Shown piece after piece: positions 44,374 through 52,271 of a stretch of DNA of 64,000 nucleotides. Below the pieces are notes generated by a model. It was given only the letters and a program-made list of their open reading frames with translations, was not told the DNA's origin and ran no database searches. The DNA is from Sediminibacterium goheungense (GTDB lineage Bacteria > Bacteroidota > Bacteroidia > Chitinophagales > Chitinophagaceae): the NCBI RefSeq assembly GCF_004361915.1, contig NZ_SNWP01000011.1:310001-374000 (forward strand), written 5' to 3'. A program made the position numbers and the translations under genes. Positions within the stretch are counted from its first letter, which is position 1; the number at the start of each line of letters is the position of its first letter.

Positions 44374-44389
44374 CTTAGTCATGACTAAG
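44374..44389. promoter_or_regulatory. Perfect 16-bp palindrome CTTAGTCATGACTAAG
   Basis: The palindrome lies over the ATG at 44381 of the XRE-type regulator and in the interval shared with the divergent SusC locus. This is the expected place for an autoregulatory operator. If so, the true start of the regulator may be the GTG at 44429. Confidence 0.55.
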
Positions 44390-44668
44390 TGGATAGGTTT
44401 TTTTCTTTCCCGTCATTGCAGATATATCGTGAGTAGCAATCTGAAAAATAAAGTAGACTGGTTTGTGATCAACAGGATCAAGGAGATACGCTCTGAGCTG
44501 GGCATATCGCAGGTAGATATTGCTGTTCATCTCGATGTATCGTCCGGCTTTATAGGGCAGGTGGAAAGCCCCAATTACCGCACCAAATACAAAACGGCAC
44601 ACCTCAATGAAATAGCCAAACTGTTGAATTGTTCCCCCAAAGATTTCTGGCCCGAGAAGCCGCTCTAG
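44381..44668 (+). CDS. XRE-family helix-turn-helix regulator
   Basis: A 95-residue frame whose residues about 25-90 form an HTH_3 domain: INRIKEIRSELGISQVDIAV with the recognition region HLDVSSGFIGQVES, and a C-terminal LNEIAKLLNCSPKDFWPEKP typical of XRE regulators. The first 16 residues look non-conserved; the GTG at 44429 (VSSNLKNKVDWF) is an alternative start. It is divergent from the SusC trio and may regulate it or itself. Confidence 0.8.
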   Translation: MTKWIGFFLSRHCRYIVSSNLKNKVDWFVINRIKEIRSELGISQVDIAVHLDVSSGFIGQVESPNYRTKYKTAHLNEIAKLLNCSPKDFWPEKPL

Positions 44669-44727
44669 AAACGGTAAGAAAATATTGAATAGCGAAGTTC
44701 GAACCGGGATAGTATTAACCTGAAGTC

Positions 44728-44826
44728 ATTCTCCCAGAATAAAAACTCCCCTTCTTCCCTTCTCCCTGCAAAAAAAGCTCCATAATTAAAATTCTTTTCG
44801 CAGAGAGAAAGGAAGAAGGGGAGGCA
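44728..44826. repeat. Inverted repeat of CTTCTTCCC words
   Basis: CTCCCCTTCTTCCCTTCTCC on the left is matched by GAGAAAGGAAGAAGGGGAG on the right, with a GC/GCAG extension and an AT-rich centre of about 35 bases. It lies between convergent genes. A related repeat is at 61802-61895. Confidence 0.65.
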
Positions 44827-44841
44827 TAGGTAGAAGGTATT

Positions 44842-46491
44842 CTAACGGATTCGCTTGAAGACGAGTTTTTTAACCCGCTCACCATCCAGTAAAACAGTAT
44901 CCTTATCTGCTAATTGTAAGCTATAGTTGCCAGCTAATAATTTTGTAGGTGTTACGAGTATACCATTGAAACGATTATCACGCATCAGCAAACGGTAATT
45001 TTTATCAGCTGTTTTTTCAATGCTGAGTTCCACACCGGTTTCATCGTTCACAAATACGCCTGTCCATACATTTTCATCAAACCCGTTCCAGTTTACAACA
45101 GGTCTGGTTAAACTATAGGGTGCATGTGTGGTATAGTAGGCCGTTACTTTCATTTCACCCTTTTCGTTAAGCGTAAATTCCTGTTTAAAGGCCGGATCAT
45201 TTTTCTGGTGAAAAATATTATCGGCCTCCCTTTCCAGTACAATATCATTTCTGCCCACCCTCTTCAGGTAAAGCACACCCTTATCGATGCTAAACTGAAA
45301 ACTGAAATTATTATCGGTAAGATAAGTGCCGGTGATATCGGTTTCACTTACATATTTTCCAACAGCAGCAGGTTGTGTAAGGTAGGATGCGGTAGACTTT
45401 CCGGTAAATAAGAGCAAATCGGCCATTTGCCGGGTTTGCATGGAGGGAATGGATTTGCCTGTATTGGTAAGCGTGATAAGAGATAGTTTTTTACCGGGAA
45501 ATCGAAGCACAGTTGCCTTCCAGGCACCTGTGGCACCTTCATGAAAAACATAAGGCTGTTCTTTGTAATGCCCGAACTCGAGTCCATAACCATACTGTCG
45601 GGTAAGGCCTGGGTTAATGAGTTGCTGACTGGCTTCGATGATTTTCTTTTTAACGGTGGTATTGATTTTTCCCTGAATAATCATCTCCCACCGGATCTGG
45701 TCGCGAAGGGTGGTAAAAAGGTTGCCATCGCCACATACATTCCAGATCCACTGATAGGTGGTCCAGGTATTGAAATTAAAATAGGCGCGTGCGATGGGGC
45801 CTTTAATAGTCTTGTAGTCCTCTTCAAAAGCCGTGTGTAACATCCCCAGTTTTGTAAAAAGGGTATGGGTGACTTTAGCAAAAGATTGTCCCGAAATTTT
45901 TTCAATCAATAAAGCCAGCAGAATATAATTCGAATTGCTGTAGAGGTATTGAGTACCGGGTGTAAAATTGAGTGCTGTTTGCTGTTCTAATAAACGAAGT
46001 ACCTCTTTATTATCATAAGATTGTTTCCACCAGGTAAGCCCTTTCAGCGACCATAGATCGTATACATCTCTGATACCACTGGTATGGGTAAGCAGCTGTT
46101 CGATGCGGATAGGAGAAGCAATGCTTGTAAAAAGAGCAGGAAAGTACTGGCGTATATCGTCCTGCAAACGCAGTTTGCCGGCATCTATCAGTTCGAGTAT
46201 GGCGAGGGCGGTAAACTGTTTGCCATTGGAAGCAATATTAAAACGGGTAGCTGGTACAATCAATGAACTATCGGCAAAGTCGGCATAACCCCCATATTTT
46301 TCATATACCAGTTTTCCATCCTGTACAATGGCGGTGGCAATACCGGGTGCTTTGGCGGGTACATCCTGTAAAGCGATGCTATCGAGTTTTGTAATTGTTG
46401 TAACAGAAAGCCTGTTTTGCGCCTGCAAAGAAAGAAAGGACATGCAAAAAAGAAAGCTGATACCTGTAACCCATCGCTGTACTGCTGACAT
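44842..46491 (-). CDS. Serine hydrolase, class C beta-lactamase-like
   Basis: A 549-residue protein from the ATG at 46491 with signal peptide MSAVQRWVTGISFLFCMSFL. The penicillin-binding-protein-like fold shows the nucleophile motif SNGK (Ser88, Lys91), YSN (184-186) and a distal HEGATG in place of KTG. The C-terminal 170 residues are a beta-rich lipocalin-like extension (ITGTYLTDNNFSFQFSIDKG). It probably acts on D-Ala peptides or esters in the periplasm. It follows the AraC regulator gene on the same strand by 49 bp. Confidence 0.88.
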   Translation of the reverse strand: MSAVQRWVTGISFLFCMSFLSLQAQNRLSVTTITKLDSIALQDVPAKAPGIATAIVQDGKLVYEKYGGYADFADSSLIVPATRFNIASNGKQFTALAILELIDAGKLRLQDDIRQYFPALFTSIASPIRIEQLLTHTSGIRDVYDLWSLKGLTWWKQSYDNKEVLRLLEQQTALNFTPGTQYLYSNSNYILLALLIEKISGQSFAKVTHTLFTKLGMLHTAFEEDYKTIKGPIARAYFNFNTWTTYQWIWNVCGDGNLFTTLRDQIRWEMIIQGKINTTVKKKIIEASQQLINPGLTRQYGYGLEFGHYKEQPYVFHEGATGAWKATVLRFPGKKLSLITLTNTGKSIPSMQTRQMADLLLFTGKSTASYLTQPAAVGKYVSETDITGTYLTDNNFSFQFSIDKGVLYLKRVGRNDIVLEREADNIFHQKNDPAFKQEFTLNEKGEMKVTAYYTTHAPYSLTRPVVNWNGFDENVWTGVFVNDETGVELSIEKTADKNYRLLMRDNRFNGILVTPTKLLAGNYSLQLADKDTVLLDGERVKKLVFKRIR

Positions 46492-46540
46492 AAATATTTT
46501 TTGTAAAAATCTGCTAATGCGGGGTGCGCAGGGTTTCAGA

Positions 46541-47743
46541 TCATGATTTGAAACCAGTTTTCGTTGTTTTTTCAAGAAATTCTTTGGGTGTTATGGCTTT
46601 TACCCGTTTAAAAGCCCGGTTAAAAGTAGATTTTGAATTGAAACCCGCATCATAGGCAATACCCATGAGGGTTTGTGAATTGGCCTCACCGGCTTCTATT
46701 TTCCGGATCACTTCTTCAACACGGTAGGTATTGATAAAATCATTGAAATTCATTTCGAAGCCCTGGTTAATAACCTGGGAAATTTTCTTGCTGTGCGTAT
46801 GTAGCCTGTCGGCCAGATCGGCAATGGTAAGTGCCGGGTTTTCATACAAGCGCTCCCTTTGCATTAACTGCATGATTTTTTCTTTCCATTCGGTTATATC
46901 TTCTATCGCTTCCTTATCGTTGCCAATCGCTATATACTCTGTTGCGGGTTCCTCGGTGATGACCTGTACCGGTAAAGGATCGGGTAAGGAAAAAATAGAA
47001 AAAGAGGTTACGGAACGTATGGTATTGATATAACCACTGATGGAGATATAATAGTATAAAGCTGAAAAACTAAGGTAGTACCAGAATTTTTTACCAAAAG
47101 CGGCCCATTCAGGATTGATGATAAAGAAAAGTAAGCGTAGTCCTGCCAAAACCATCAAAGCAAGTAGAAAATGTTTGGCCCATTTAAATAAAACAGTATC
47201 AGCAAAACTCAGTGCATCATAACTCAGCAGTTTATAACGTTTGTATACCCTTAAGCTGGCTATCAGATAAGCTATCAGTGAAATAAAACCTGCCATCTGG
47301 TACCAGGGTGAAAAGTCTTTGTCTTTACCATCGGCATAAAAATAAGCATAGCCCATGATCCACTGATCGGTGATAAATACAATCAGGCTATACAGGCCAT
47401 ATACAAAAGCAGGGATAAAATGAACCAGGTGTTGCCTGCGGAATACAAAAGACTGATCTAGCAGGCTTCGGATGTAAAAGAACAAAACAGGTGGTAATAA
47501 CAGTAATTGCTGAAACGGTATATAAAACAAGAGTTCTCTATAGATGCCCCCTGCGTACCAGCCAGCATAACCCAGCATGAAGGGTGTGATGTATAAAGTG
47601 CAGAGACCGGTAAATGTACCCAGCCATTGGCAGGCACGGTTGTTTTCGCGTAAGCCTTTGATCCAGAGCAACAGGGTGAATACCAACCCGTGAAAAAAGA
47701 AAATCAGTAATAAGGAACTCTTTAGCGAGAAGTCAAAAAGCAT
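46541..47743 (-). CDS. AraC-family regulator with N-terminal membrane domain
   Basis: A 400-residue protein from the ATG at 47743 (MLFDFSLKSSLLLIFFFHGL). About seven or eight helices occupy residues 1-240. The C-terminal AraC DNA-binding domain follows: LTIADLADRLHTHSKKISQV and LMGIAYDAGFNSKSTFNRAF, ending ITPKEFLEKT. Such membrane-bound AraC proteins are frequent in Bacteroidota. The downstream serine hydrolase is the likely target or partner, by position only. Confidence 0.9.
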   Translation of the reverse strand: MLFDFSLKSSLLLIFFFHGLVFTLLLWIKGLRENNRACQWLGTFTGLCTLYITPFMLGYAGWYAGGIYRELLFYIPFQQLLLLPPVLFFYIRSLLDQSFVFRRQHLVHFIPAFVYGLYSLIVFITDQWIMGYAYFYADGKDKDFSPWYQMAGFISLIAYLIASLRVYKRYKLLSYDALSFADTVLFKWAKHFLLALMVLAGLRLLFFIINPEWAAFGKKFWYYLSFSALYYYISISGYINTIRSVTSFSIFSLPDPLPVQVITEEPATEYIAIGNDKEAIEDITEWKEKIMQLMQRERLYENPALTIADLADRLHTHSKKISQVINQGFEMNFNDFINTYRVEEVIRKIEAGEANSQTLMGIAYDAGFNSKSTFNRAFKRVKAITPKEFLEKTTKTGFKS

Positions 47744-47858
47744 GGAAATATTTGTTCGGTCAGCAGATGCTTGAAAATACGAACAACTACCGTAAAAATC
47801 CATACAGCCTGCTATTAATAAAGTAGTAAGTTTATCATCATATACTTTACAGGCCTTT

Positions 47859-49103
47859 ATGCGTGCTGCCAGAAACCTTTTATTTGTTTTCCTCGTGCTG
47901 GAAACCTTCTGCGTAACCTACGCATTGAAATTTCCTGCGCTTGTTTCATTGGCCACCATTTTATATACCATGAGTGGATTTGCCATAGCCATACTCTTAT
48001 TGTACATGCCGGAAAGAAAAATCAATCTGAAGTATATACCTGATGCAAAAACACCGGTATGGATGTATCAGTTGTTTTTGTTATTGTTTCTGGGAATATT
48101 TATCCTCTCTTGTACGCAGCAATGGATTCAACAGTCGCCGCTCACTTATCGCGATGCAGATATGATACCGATTATGCAGGTAATGGCTGAGCGTTTTTTG
48201 GCGGGCAACTGGTCGGGCGTGTACGATCCTGTTCAGGAAATATGGAATGGTATTCAGCCCATTTACCTGCCGGCGATGTGGATGCCATTTCTGGTAACCG
48301 TAAAATCGGAGCTGGATCCACGATGGGTGACTTCATTTGCCGTATTTCTTTCTTTTACCATGTTCATTGCTTTGTGGCGCATACATTGGCAAAAAATGTC
48401 TGCCATTTTATTATTAGGTATCGCAGGTATGCTTTGTTACTGGTTGTATACCGATCATACGCATAATTTTATCCGCCTTTCTGAAGAAGGCATTGTAGTA
48501 TTTTATTATAGCCTGCTTGTGCTGGCCATCTTATCCGAAAATTTTCTGTTGATGGGTATCGCAGCAGCCTTATGTGCATTGAGTCGTTATACCATAGCCG
48601 GATGGTTACCTGCTATGATGCTCTATCTGTTATTAATCCGGAAACAAAAGCGGGACACGCTTCGTTTTGTATGTTCGTTTGCGTCTGTTGTTGTTTTGCT
48701 GGTGTTGCTGCCTTTTGGTGTCAAACCACTGCAGATTGCTTTTGAGCAGCCAGGGCAGTACATACAGCATGCTGTAAGAATATGGAACGAATCACCTCAA
48801 TACTTTACCCAAAGTATGGGACTGGCTAAATTCTTCGGTCCTGACCACATTGTATTGCAACATACGATATTATTGTACGCTTCTTTTTTGCTGCCTCTTT
48901 TATGTGTATTGGGTATCCGGTACCTGCCTAAACAATGCACATATAATAATAATATTGCACTGGCTTTATTAAAACTAACCCTGGTAATAGTCTATAGCCT
49001 GATAGATGTGCCTTATCAATATCTTTTTTATACTTCTTCTTTTGTGAGTTTGCTGGCTGTTGTGTGGGTAACAGGTAAGGGTAAGGCGTCAAATGAAAAT
49101 TGA
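47859..49103 (+). CDS. Polytopic membrane protein, GT-C glycosyltransferase-like
   Basis: A 414-residue protein with about ten helices. After the first three helices comes a periplasmic loop with SPLTYRDADMIPIMQVMAER and GNWSGVYDPVQEIW, an acidic-residue-bearing loop like those of GT-C transferases (DUF2029/GT87 type). Other features include LSRYTIAGWLPAMMLYLLL. Assignment to GT-C is by layout; the lipid-linked donor and acceptor are unknown. It is divergent from the AraC regulator. Confidence 0.6.
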   Translation: MRAARNLLFVFLVLETFCVTYALKFPALVSLATILYTMSGFAIAILLLYMPERKINLKYIPDAKTPVWMYQLFLLLFLGIFILSCTQQWIQQSPLTYRDADMIPIMQVMAERFLAGNWSGVYDPVQEIWNGIQPIYLPAMWMPFLVTVKSELDPRWVTSFAVFLSFTMFIALWRIHWQKMSAILLLGIAGMLCYWLYTDHTHNFIRLSEEGIVVFYYSLLVLAILSENFLLMGIAAALCALSRYTIAGWLPAMMLYLLLIRKQKRDTLRFVCSFASVVVLLVLLPFGVKPLQIAFEQPGQYIQHAVRIWNESPQYFTQSMGLAKFFGPDHIVLQHTILLYASFLLPLLCVLGIRYLPKQCTYNNNIALALLKLTLVIVYSLIDVPYQYLFYTSSFVSLLAVVWVTGKGKASNEN

Positions 49104-49188
49104 ATACGCAATAACCAGCCATAAGAATGGTATCATCAACTATATAATTCAATTAGCAGTTGTATTATAATCAGCTTTTCAAAAAATG

Positions 49189-49259
49189 ACGTCACGGATG
49201 GATTCGAACCATCGTAGAAGGTTTTGCAGACCTCAGCCTATCCTCTCGGCCACGTGACT
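49189..49259 (-). tRNA. tRNA-Cys (GCA)
   Basis: On the minus strand the cloverleaf reads acceptor AGTCACG/CGTGACG (first pair A-G mismatched), D arm GCC..GGC, anticodon stem-loop GAGGT-CTGCAAA-ACCTT with anticodon GCA, and T arm GATGG-TTCGAAT-CCATC. CCA is not encoded. Confidence 0.92.
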
Positions 49260-49343
49260 ATATGCTATGCATGCATGTAACAAAGAGCTTGCGGGTATGA
49301 TTTAACAAATCAATCCTTCGGAAGCAAAATTATTAGCATTTTA

Positions 49344-49387
49344 TTAGTCTACCAATTTGGTAGGCTAATAATTTAAAATTATTTTTA
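49344..49387 (+). promoter_or_regulatory. Promoter with overlapping operator for the hydroxylase gene
   Basis: TTTG (49356-49359), 20 bases, then TATTTTTA (49380-49387) is a near-consensus Bacteroidota promoter. A 25-bp palindrome (49344-49368), arms TTAGTCTACCAA and TTGGTAGGCTAA with one mismatch, covers the -33 TTTG. Its core matches the operator at 34151-34169. Confidence 0.65.
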
Positions 49388-49409
49388 CCCTTCAACAGGG
49401 AAAGTATTT

Positions 49410-50618
49410 ATGATAAAAATCAATATTCTTGCGCTGGCAGTACCCTTTTTTATCGGGTTCATTTTATTAGAATATTTTGTAAGTCAGAAAAGGAAAAAAA
49501 AGCTGCATCAATTCGAGGAATCGATTGCCAATCTCAATGTGGGTATCGCCGAAAGGGTAACGGATCTGCTTACAACCGGTGCATTTTATTTTGTGTTTTC
49601 CTGGATATATAACAACTATGCCATTTTTGATATCCATCCCGGCTTCCTGAGTTGGGTAATGATTTTCCTGGTTACAGATTTTGTATGGTATTGGTACCAT
49701 AGGTTTGGGCATAAGGTAAATCTATTCTGGAGTGTTCATGTGGTGCATCACCAAAGTGATGATTTTAACTATACAGTATCTACACGGATCACCATTTTTC
49801 AGGCGGTGGCACGTGGATTATTCTGGTCTGTTTTACCGCTATTGGGTTTTCCTCCAGATATGATTGCTGTTTTCCTGATTATTCATGGTGTATACCCATT
49901 TTTTACGCATACACAGCTGGTAGGAAAATTGGGCTGGTTGGAATACGTTTTTGTTACCCCCTCTCATCACAGGGTACATCACAGCAGTAATCCTGAATAC
50001 CTGGACAAAAATTACGGTGATATACTCATCGTCTGGGATAAACTGTTGGGAACATTTGCGGAGGAAAAAGAAGAGCCCAAATACGGACTCACAAAACCTT
50101 TAAACAGCTATAGTTTTTTATGGCAACATTTTCACTTTCAGCTCGAAATGTTATTAGCGCTGAGAGAGGCCAAAGGGATAAAGGCCAAATTAAAAGTGCT
50201 ATTTGGAAAACCAGATGATATAGATCCGGTTCACCGTGAATACCTGGAAGAGAAGTTATTGAATCGTAATAAACAACCTATACAGTTGGCCCTGCAACGA
50301 TTGATTTTACTGAATACGGTGATCACGCTTATTGTTTTATTTTTTACCTTATTACTAACAGAGTATGTTACCACCCAACAGCAAATTTTACTTTGTGTTT
50401 TCATACTGCTCAGCATCATCAATTCCGGCGCTATGATCGAACAAAAGAGATGGGTGTTTTACCTCGATTATTTCCGCTTACTGGTTGTTGGCTTGATCTG
50501 CTATACATTTATACCCAGCGATTCTATGCTATTATCGATAACGATTTTGTGGCTGCTACCCCTTTTTTTTTATAAGAGTACACAGAAAAAATATTATGCT
50601 TATCTATACAATGGTTGA
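49410..50618 (+). CDS. Sterol desaturase / fatty acid hydroxylase family membrane protein
   Basis: A 402-residue protein with several helices and the di-iron His motifs of the fatty acid hydroxylase superfamily: WYHRFGH, HVVHH and PSHHRVHH. The N-terminal two helices precede the catalytic core (about 85-240). The C-terminal third has four more helices, as in the alkylglycerol-monooxygenase-like branch. It probably hydroxylates or desaturates a lipid at the membrane using O2. It has its own regulated promoter. Confidence 0.9.
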   Translation: MIKINILALAVPFFIGFILLEYFVSQKRKKKLHQFEESIANLNVGIAERVTDLLTTGAFYFVFSWIYNNYAIFDIHPGFLSWVMIFLVTDFVWYWYHRFGHKVNLFWSVHVVHHQSDDFNYTVSTRITIFQAVARGLFWSVLPLLGFPPDMIAVFLIIHGVYPFFTHTQLVGKLGWLEYVFVTPSHHRVHHSSNPEYLDKNYGDILIVWDKLLGTFAEEKEEPKYGLTKPLNSYSFLWQHFHFQLEMLLALREAKGIKAKLKVLFGKPDDIDPVHREYLEEKLLNRNKQPIQLALQRLILLNTVITLIVLFFTLLLTEYVTTQQQILLCVFILLSIINSGAMIEQKRWVFYLDYFRLLVVGLICYTFIPSDSMLLSITILWLLPLFFYKSTQKKYYAYLYNG

Positions 50619-50670
50619 AGCATAAACACAAATACCTTCTAATATCATTATAAGAGGTCTGTGTTAAAGT

Positions 50671-51441
50671 TGTAGGCTAATGATCGAATCCGCCTGAGGC
50701 GGACAGTTAGCTATAGCGCATTATAGCAATAAAAAAAAGCCACCCGGTTAAGAGTAGCTTTAAAGCTGTAGGGGGAGTGATCGAATCCGCCTGAGGCGGA
50801 CAGTTAGCTATAGCGCATTATAGCAATAAAAAAGCCACCCGATTAAGAGTGGCTTTAAAGCTGTAGGGGGAGGGATCGAATCCGCCTGAGGCGGACAGTT
50901 AGCTATAGCGCATTATAGCAATAAAAAAAAGCCACCCGGTTAAGAGTAGCTTTAAAGCTGTAGGGGGGAGAGTGATCGAATCCACCTGAGGCAGACAGTT
51001 AGCTATATTAGATTATAACAATAAAAAAGCCACCCGATTAAGAGTGGCTTTAAAGCTGTAGGGGGAGGGATCGAATCCGCCTGAGGCGGACAGTTAGCTA
51101 TAGCGCATTATAGCAATAAAAAAAAGCCACCCGGTTAAGAGTAGCTTTAAAGCTGTAGGGGGGAGAGTGATCGAATCCACCTGAGGCAGACAGTTAGCTA
51201 TATTAGATTATAACAATAAAAAAGCCACCCGATTAAGAGTGGCTTTAAAGCTGTAGGGGGAGGGATCGAATCCGCCTGAGGCGGACAGTTAGCTATAGCG
51301 CATTATAGCAATAAAAAAGCCACCCGATTAAGAGTGGCTTTAAAGCTGTAGGGGGAGGGATCGAATCCGCCTGAGGCGGACAGTTAGCTATAGCGCATTA
51401 TAGCAATAAAAAAGCCACCCGATTAAGAGTGGCTTTAAAGC
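50671..51441. repeat. Tandem array of eight 95-98 bp units derived from the 3' end of the adjacent RNA gene
   Basis: Units start at TGTAG at 50671, 50767, 50862, 50959, 51057, 51154, 51252 and 51347; the next TGTAG (51442) belongs to the RNA gene. Intervals are 96, 95, 97, 98, 97, 98, 95 and 95 bp. Each has GGGGGAG..GATCGAA, the palindrome CCGCCTGAGGCGG (CCACCTGAGGCAG in units 4 and 6), CAGTTAGCTAT, and a hairpin GCCACCC..GTGGC or GCCACCC..GTAGC preceded by a run of A. Units 3-4 equal units 5-6 almost exactly, and 7 equals 8, so duplication went on in steps. Read on the minus strand each unit ends in a terminator. There are no variable spacers and no open frames. Confidence 0.95.
51408..51436 (-). 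terminator. Rho-independent terminator of the tRNA-like RNA gene
   Basis: On the minus strand AAAGCCAC and GTGGCTTT form an 8-bp stem followed by TTTTTT, five bases past the RNA's 3' end. The same hairpin recurs in every unit of the array. Confidence 0.85.
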
Positions 51442-51612
51442 TGTAGGGGGAGGGATCGAACCTCCACGAGGCAGTTAGCTATAGCGCAAAGTTCAGTGGT
51501 CGACCCTGGTCGAACCGATATTGCTACCGATCCGGCTCTACACTACGTTTGTCCTGTTATCCTCACCCCCGAGACAAGAGGGCATGTCTGCCAGAAATTT
51601 CATCACCCCACA
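51441..51612 (-). ncRNA. 172-nt tRNA-like RNA with a long internal insertion
   Basis: Read on the minus strand: acceptor TGTGGGG (5') pairs with CCCTACA (3', one G-U), then TG, a tRNA-Leu-like D arm ATG..TTCTGGCAGA..CAT, a stem CCCTC-TTGTCTC-GGGGG in the anticodon position, about 100 extra bases, then a perfect T arm GGAGG-TTCGATC-CCTCC. The insertion can form a hairpin from GGTTCGAC and GTCGACC, and another around CCGGAT..ATCGG. A consensus-like promoter precedes it and a terminator follows. It is too short and lacks the D-domain of tmRNA, and is too long for a class II tRNA. It may be a novel RNA or a tRNA interrupted by an insertion. Confidence 0.6.
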
Positions 51613-51644
51613 GTATGTAAGATCTTTGTCTTTGTTTGACAACA

Positions 51645-51677
51645 CAATATTAAGATAAATGCCGTATTCTTTACAAA
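51645..51677 (-). promoter_or_regulatory. Promoter of the tRNA-like RNA gene
   Basis: On the minus strand TTTG (51677-51674), 21 bases, then TAATATTG (51652-51645) match the Bacteroidota consensus in all but one position. Transcription would start about 25 bases before the RNA's 5' end at 51612. Confidence 0.6.
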
Positions 51678-51761
51678 TAATTCAAATAATATTTTGAAAA
51701 TATAGAAATTATTCAATAATATTGTTTAATTGTTTGATTATATCAAAAAATACACTTGAAA

Positions 51762-52238
51762 ATGTCTGCCAAATTAAATCTTGACAAACTGGATTACCAG
51801 ATTATCCAGGAAATGATGGAGGATGCCGAGATATCTTATGCCGACCTGGGCAAAAAACTCTTTGTTTCCGGTGGTACCATCCATGTAAGGATCAAAAAAC
51901 TGGAAGAACTAAAGGTTGTGAAAGGTAAAAAACTATCTGTTGATCTCAAAGCCCTCGGATACGATGTGATCGCTTTTATCGGCGTTTACCTCGAAAAAAG
52001 TTCACTGTACGATACCGTAGCCAAAGAACTCAAAAAAATTCCGCAGATCGTACGCCTCAATTATACCACCGGTAACTATAGCATGTTTGCTGAAATTGTA
52101 TGTAAAGACATTCAGGAACTGCGCTATGTACTGCACGATGAACTGCAAAAAATAAAAGGGATCGAAAGAACCGAAACTTTTATCTCACTCGAAGAAAGCC
52201 TCGACAGAAATGTAGTGGTGCTTCCCGAAAACTGCTAA
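51762..52238 (+). CDS. Lrp/AsnC-family transcriptional regulator
   Basis: A 158-residue protein from the ATG at 51762 (MSAKLNLDKLDYQIIQEMME). The N-terminal winged helix shows ISYADLGKKLFVSGGTIHVR, and the C-terminal ligand-binding RAM domain has TGNYSMFAEIVCKDIQELRY. It is a typical feast/famine regulator of amino-acid metabolism. It is divergent from the tRNA-like RNA gene; the 33-bp gap to the next gene suggests co-transcription with the Wzz-like gene, an unusual pairing. Confidence 0.92.
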   Translation: MSAKLNLDKLDYQIIQEMMEDAEISYADLGKKLFVSGGTIHVRIKKLEELKVVKGKKLSVDLKALGYDVIAFIGVYLEKSSLYDTVAKELKKIPQIVRLNYTTGNYSMFAEIVCKDIQELRYVLHDELQKIKGIERTETFISLEESLDRNVVVLPENC

Positions 52239-52271
52239 AACATACCTTATTAAATTGTACATTCATAGCGT

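Noticed and set aside
45124..45411. Plus-strand frame opposite the serine hydrolase
   Set aside because: It is antisense to a gene with clear catalytic motifs.
50671..51441. CRISPR array
   Set aside because: The units are 95-98 bp, nearly identical throughout, with no variable spacers and no cas genes in the window.
51441..51612. tmRNA (ssrA)
   Set aside because: It is about half the usual length, has a D arm and an anticodon-position stem, and has no convincing tag reading frame ending in an ALAA-type peptide.
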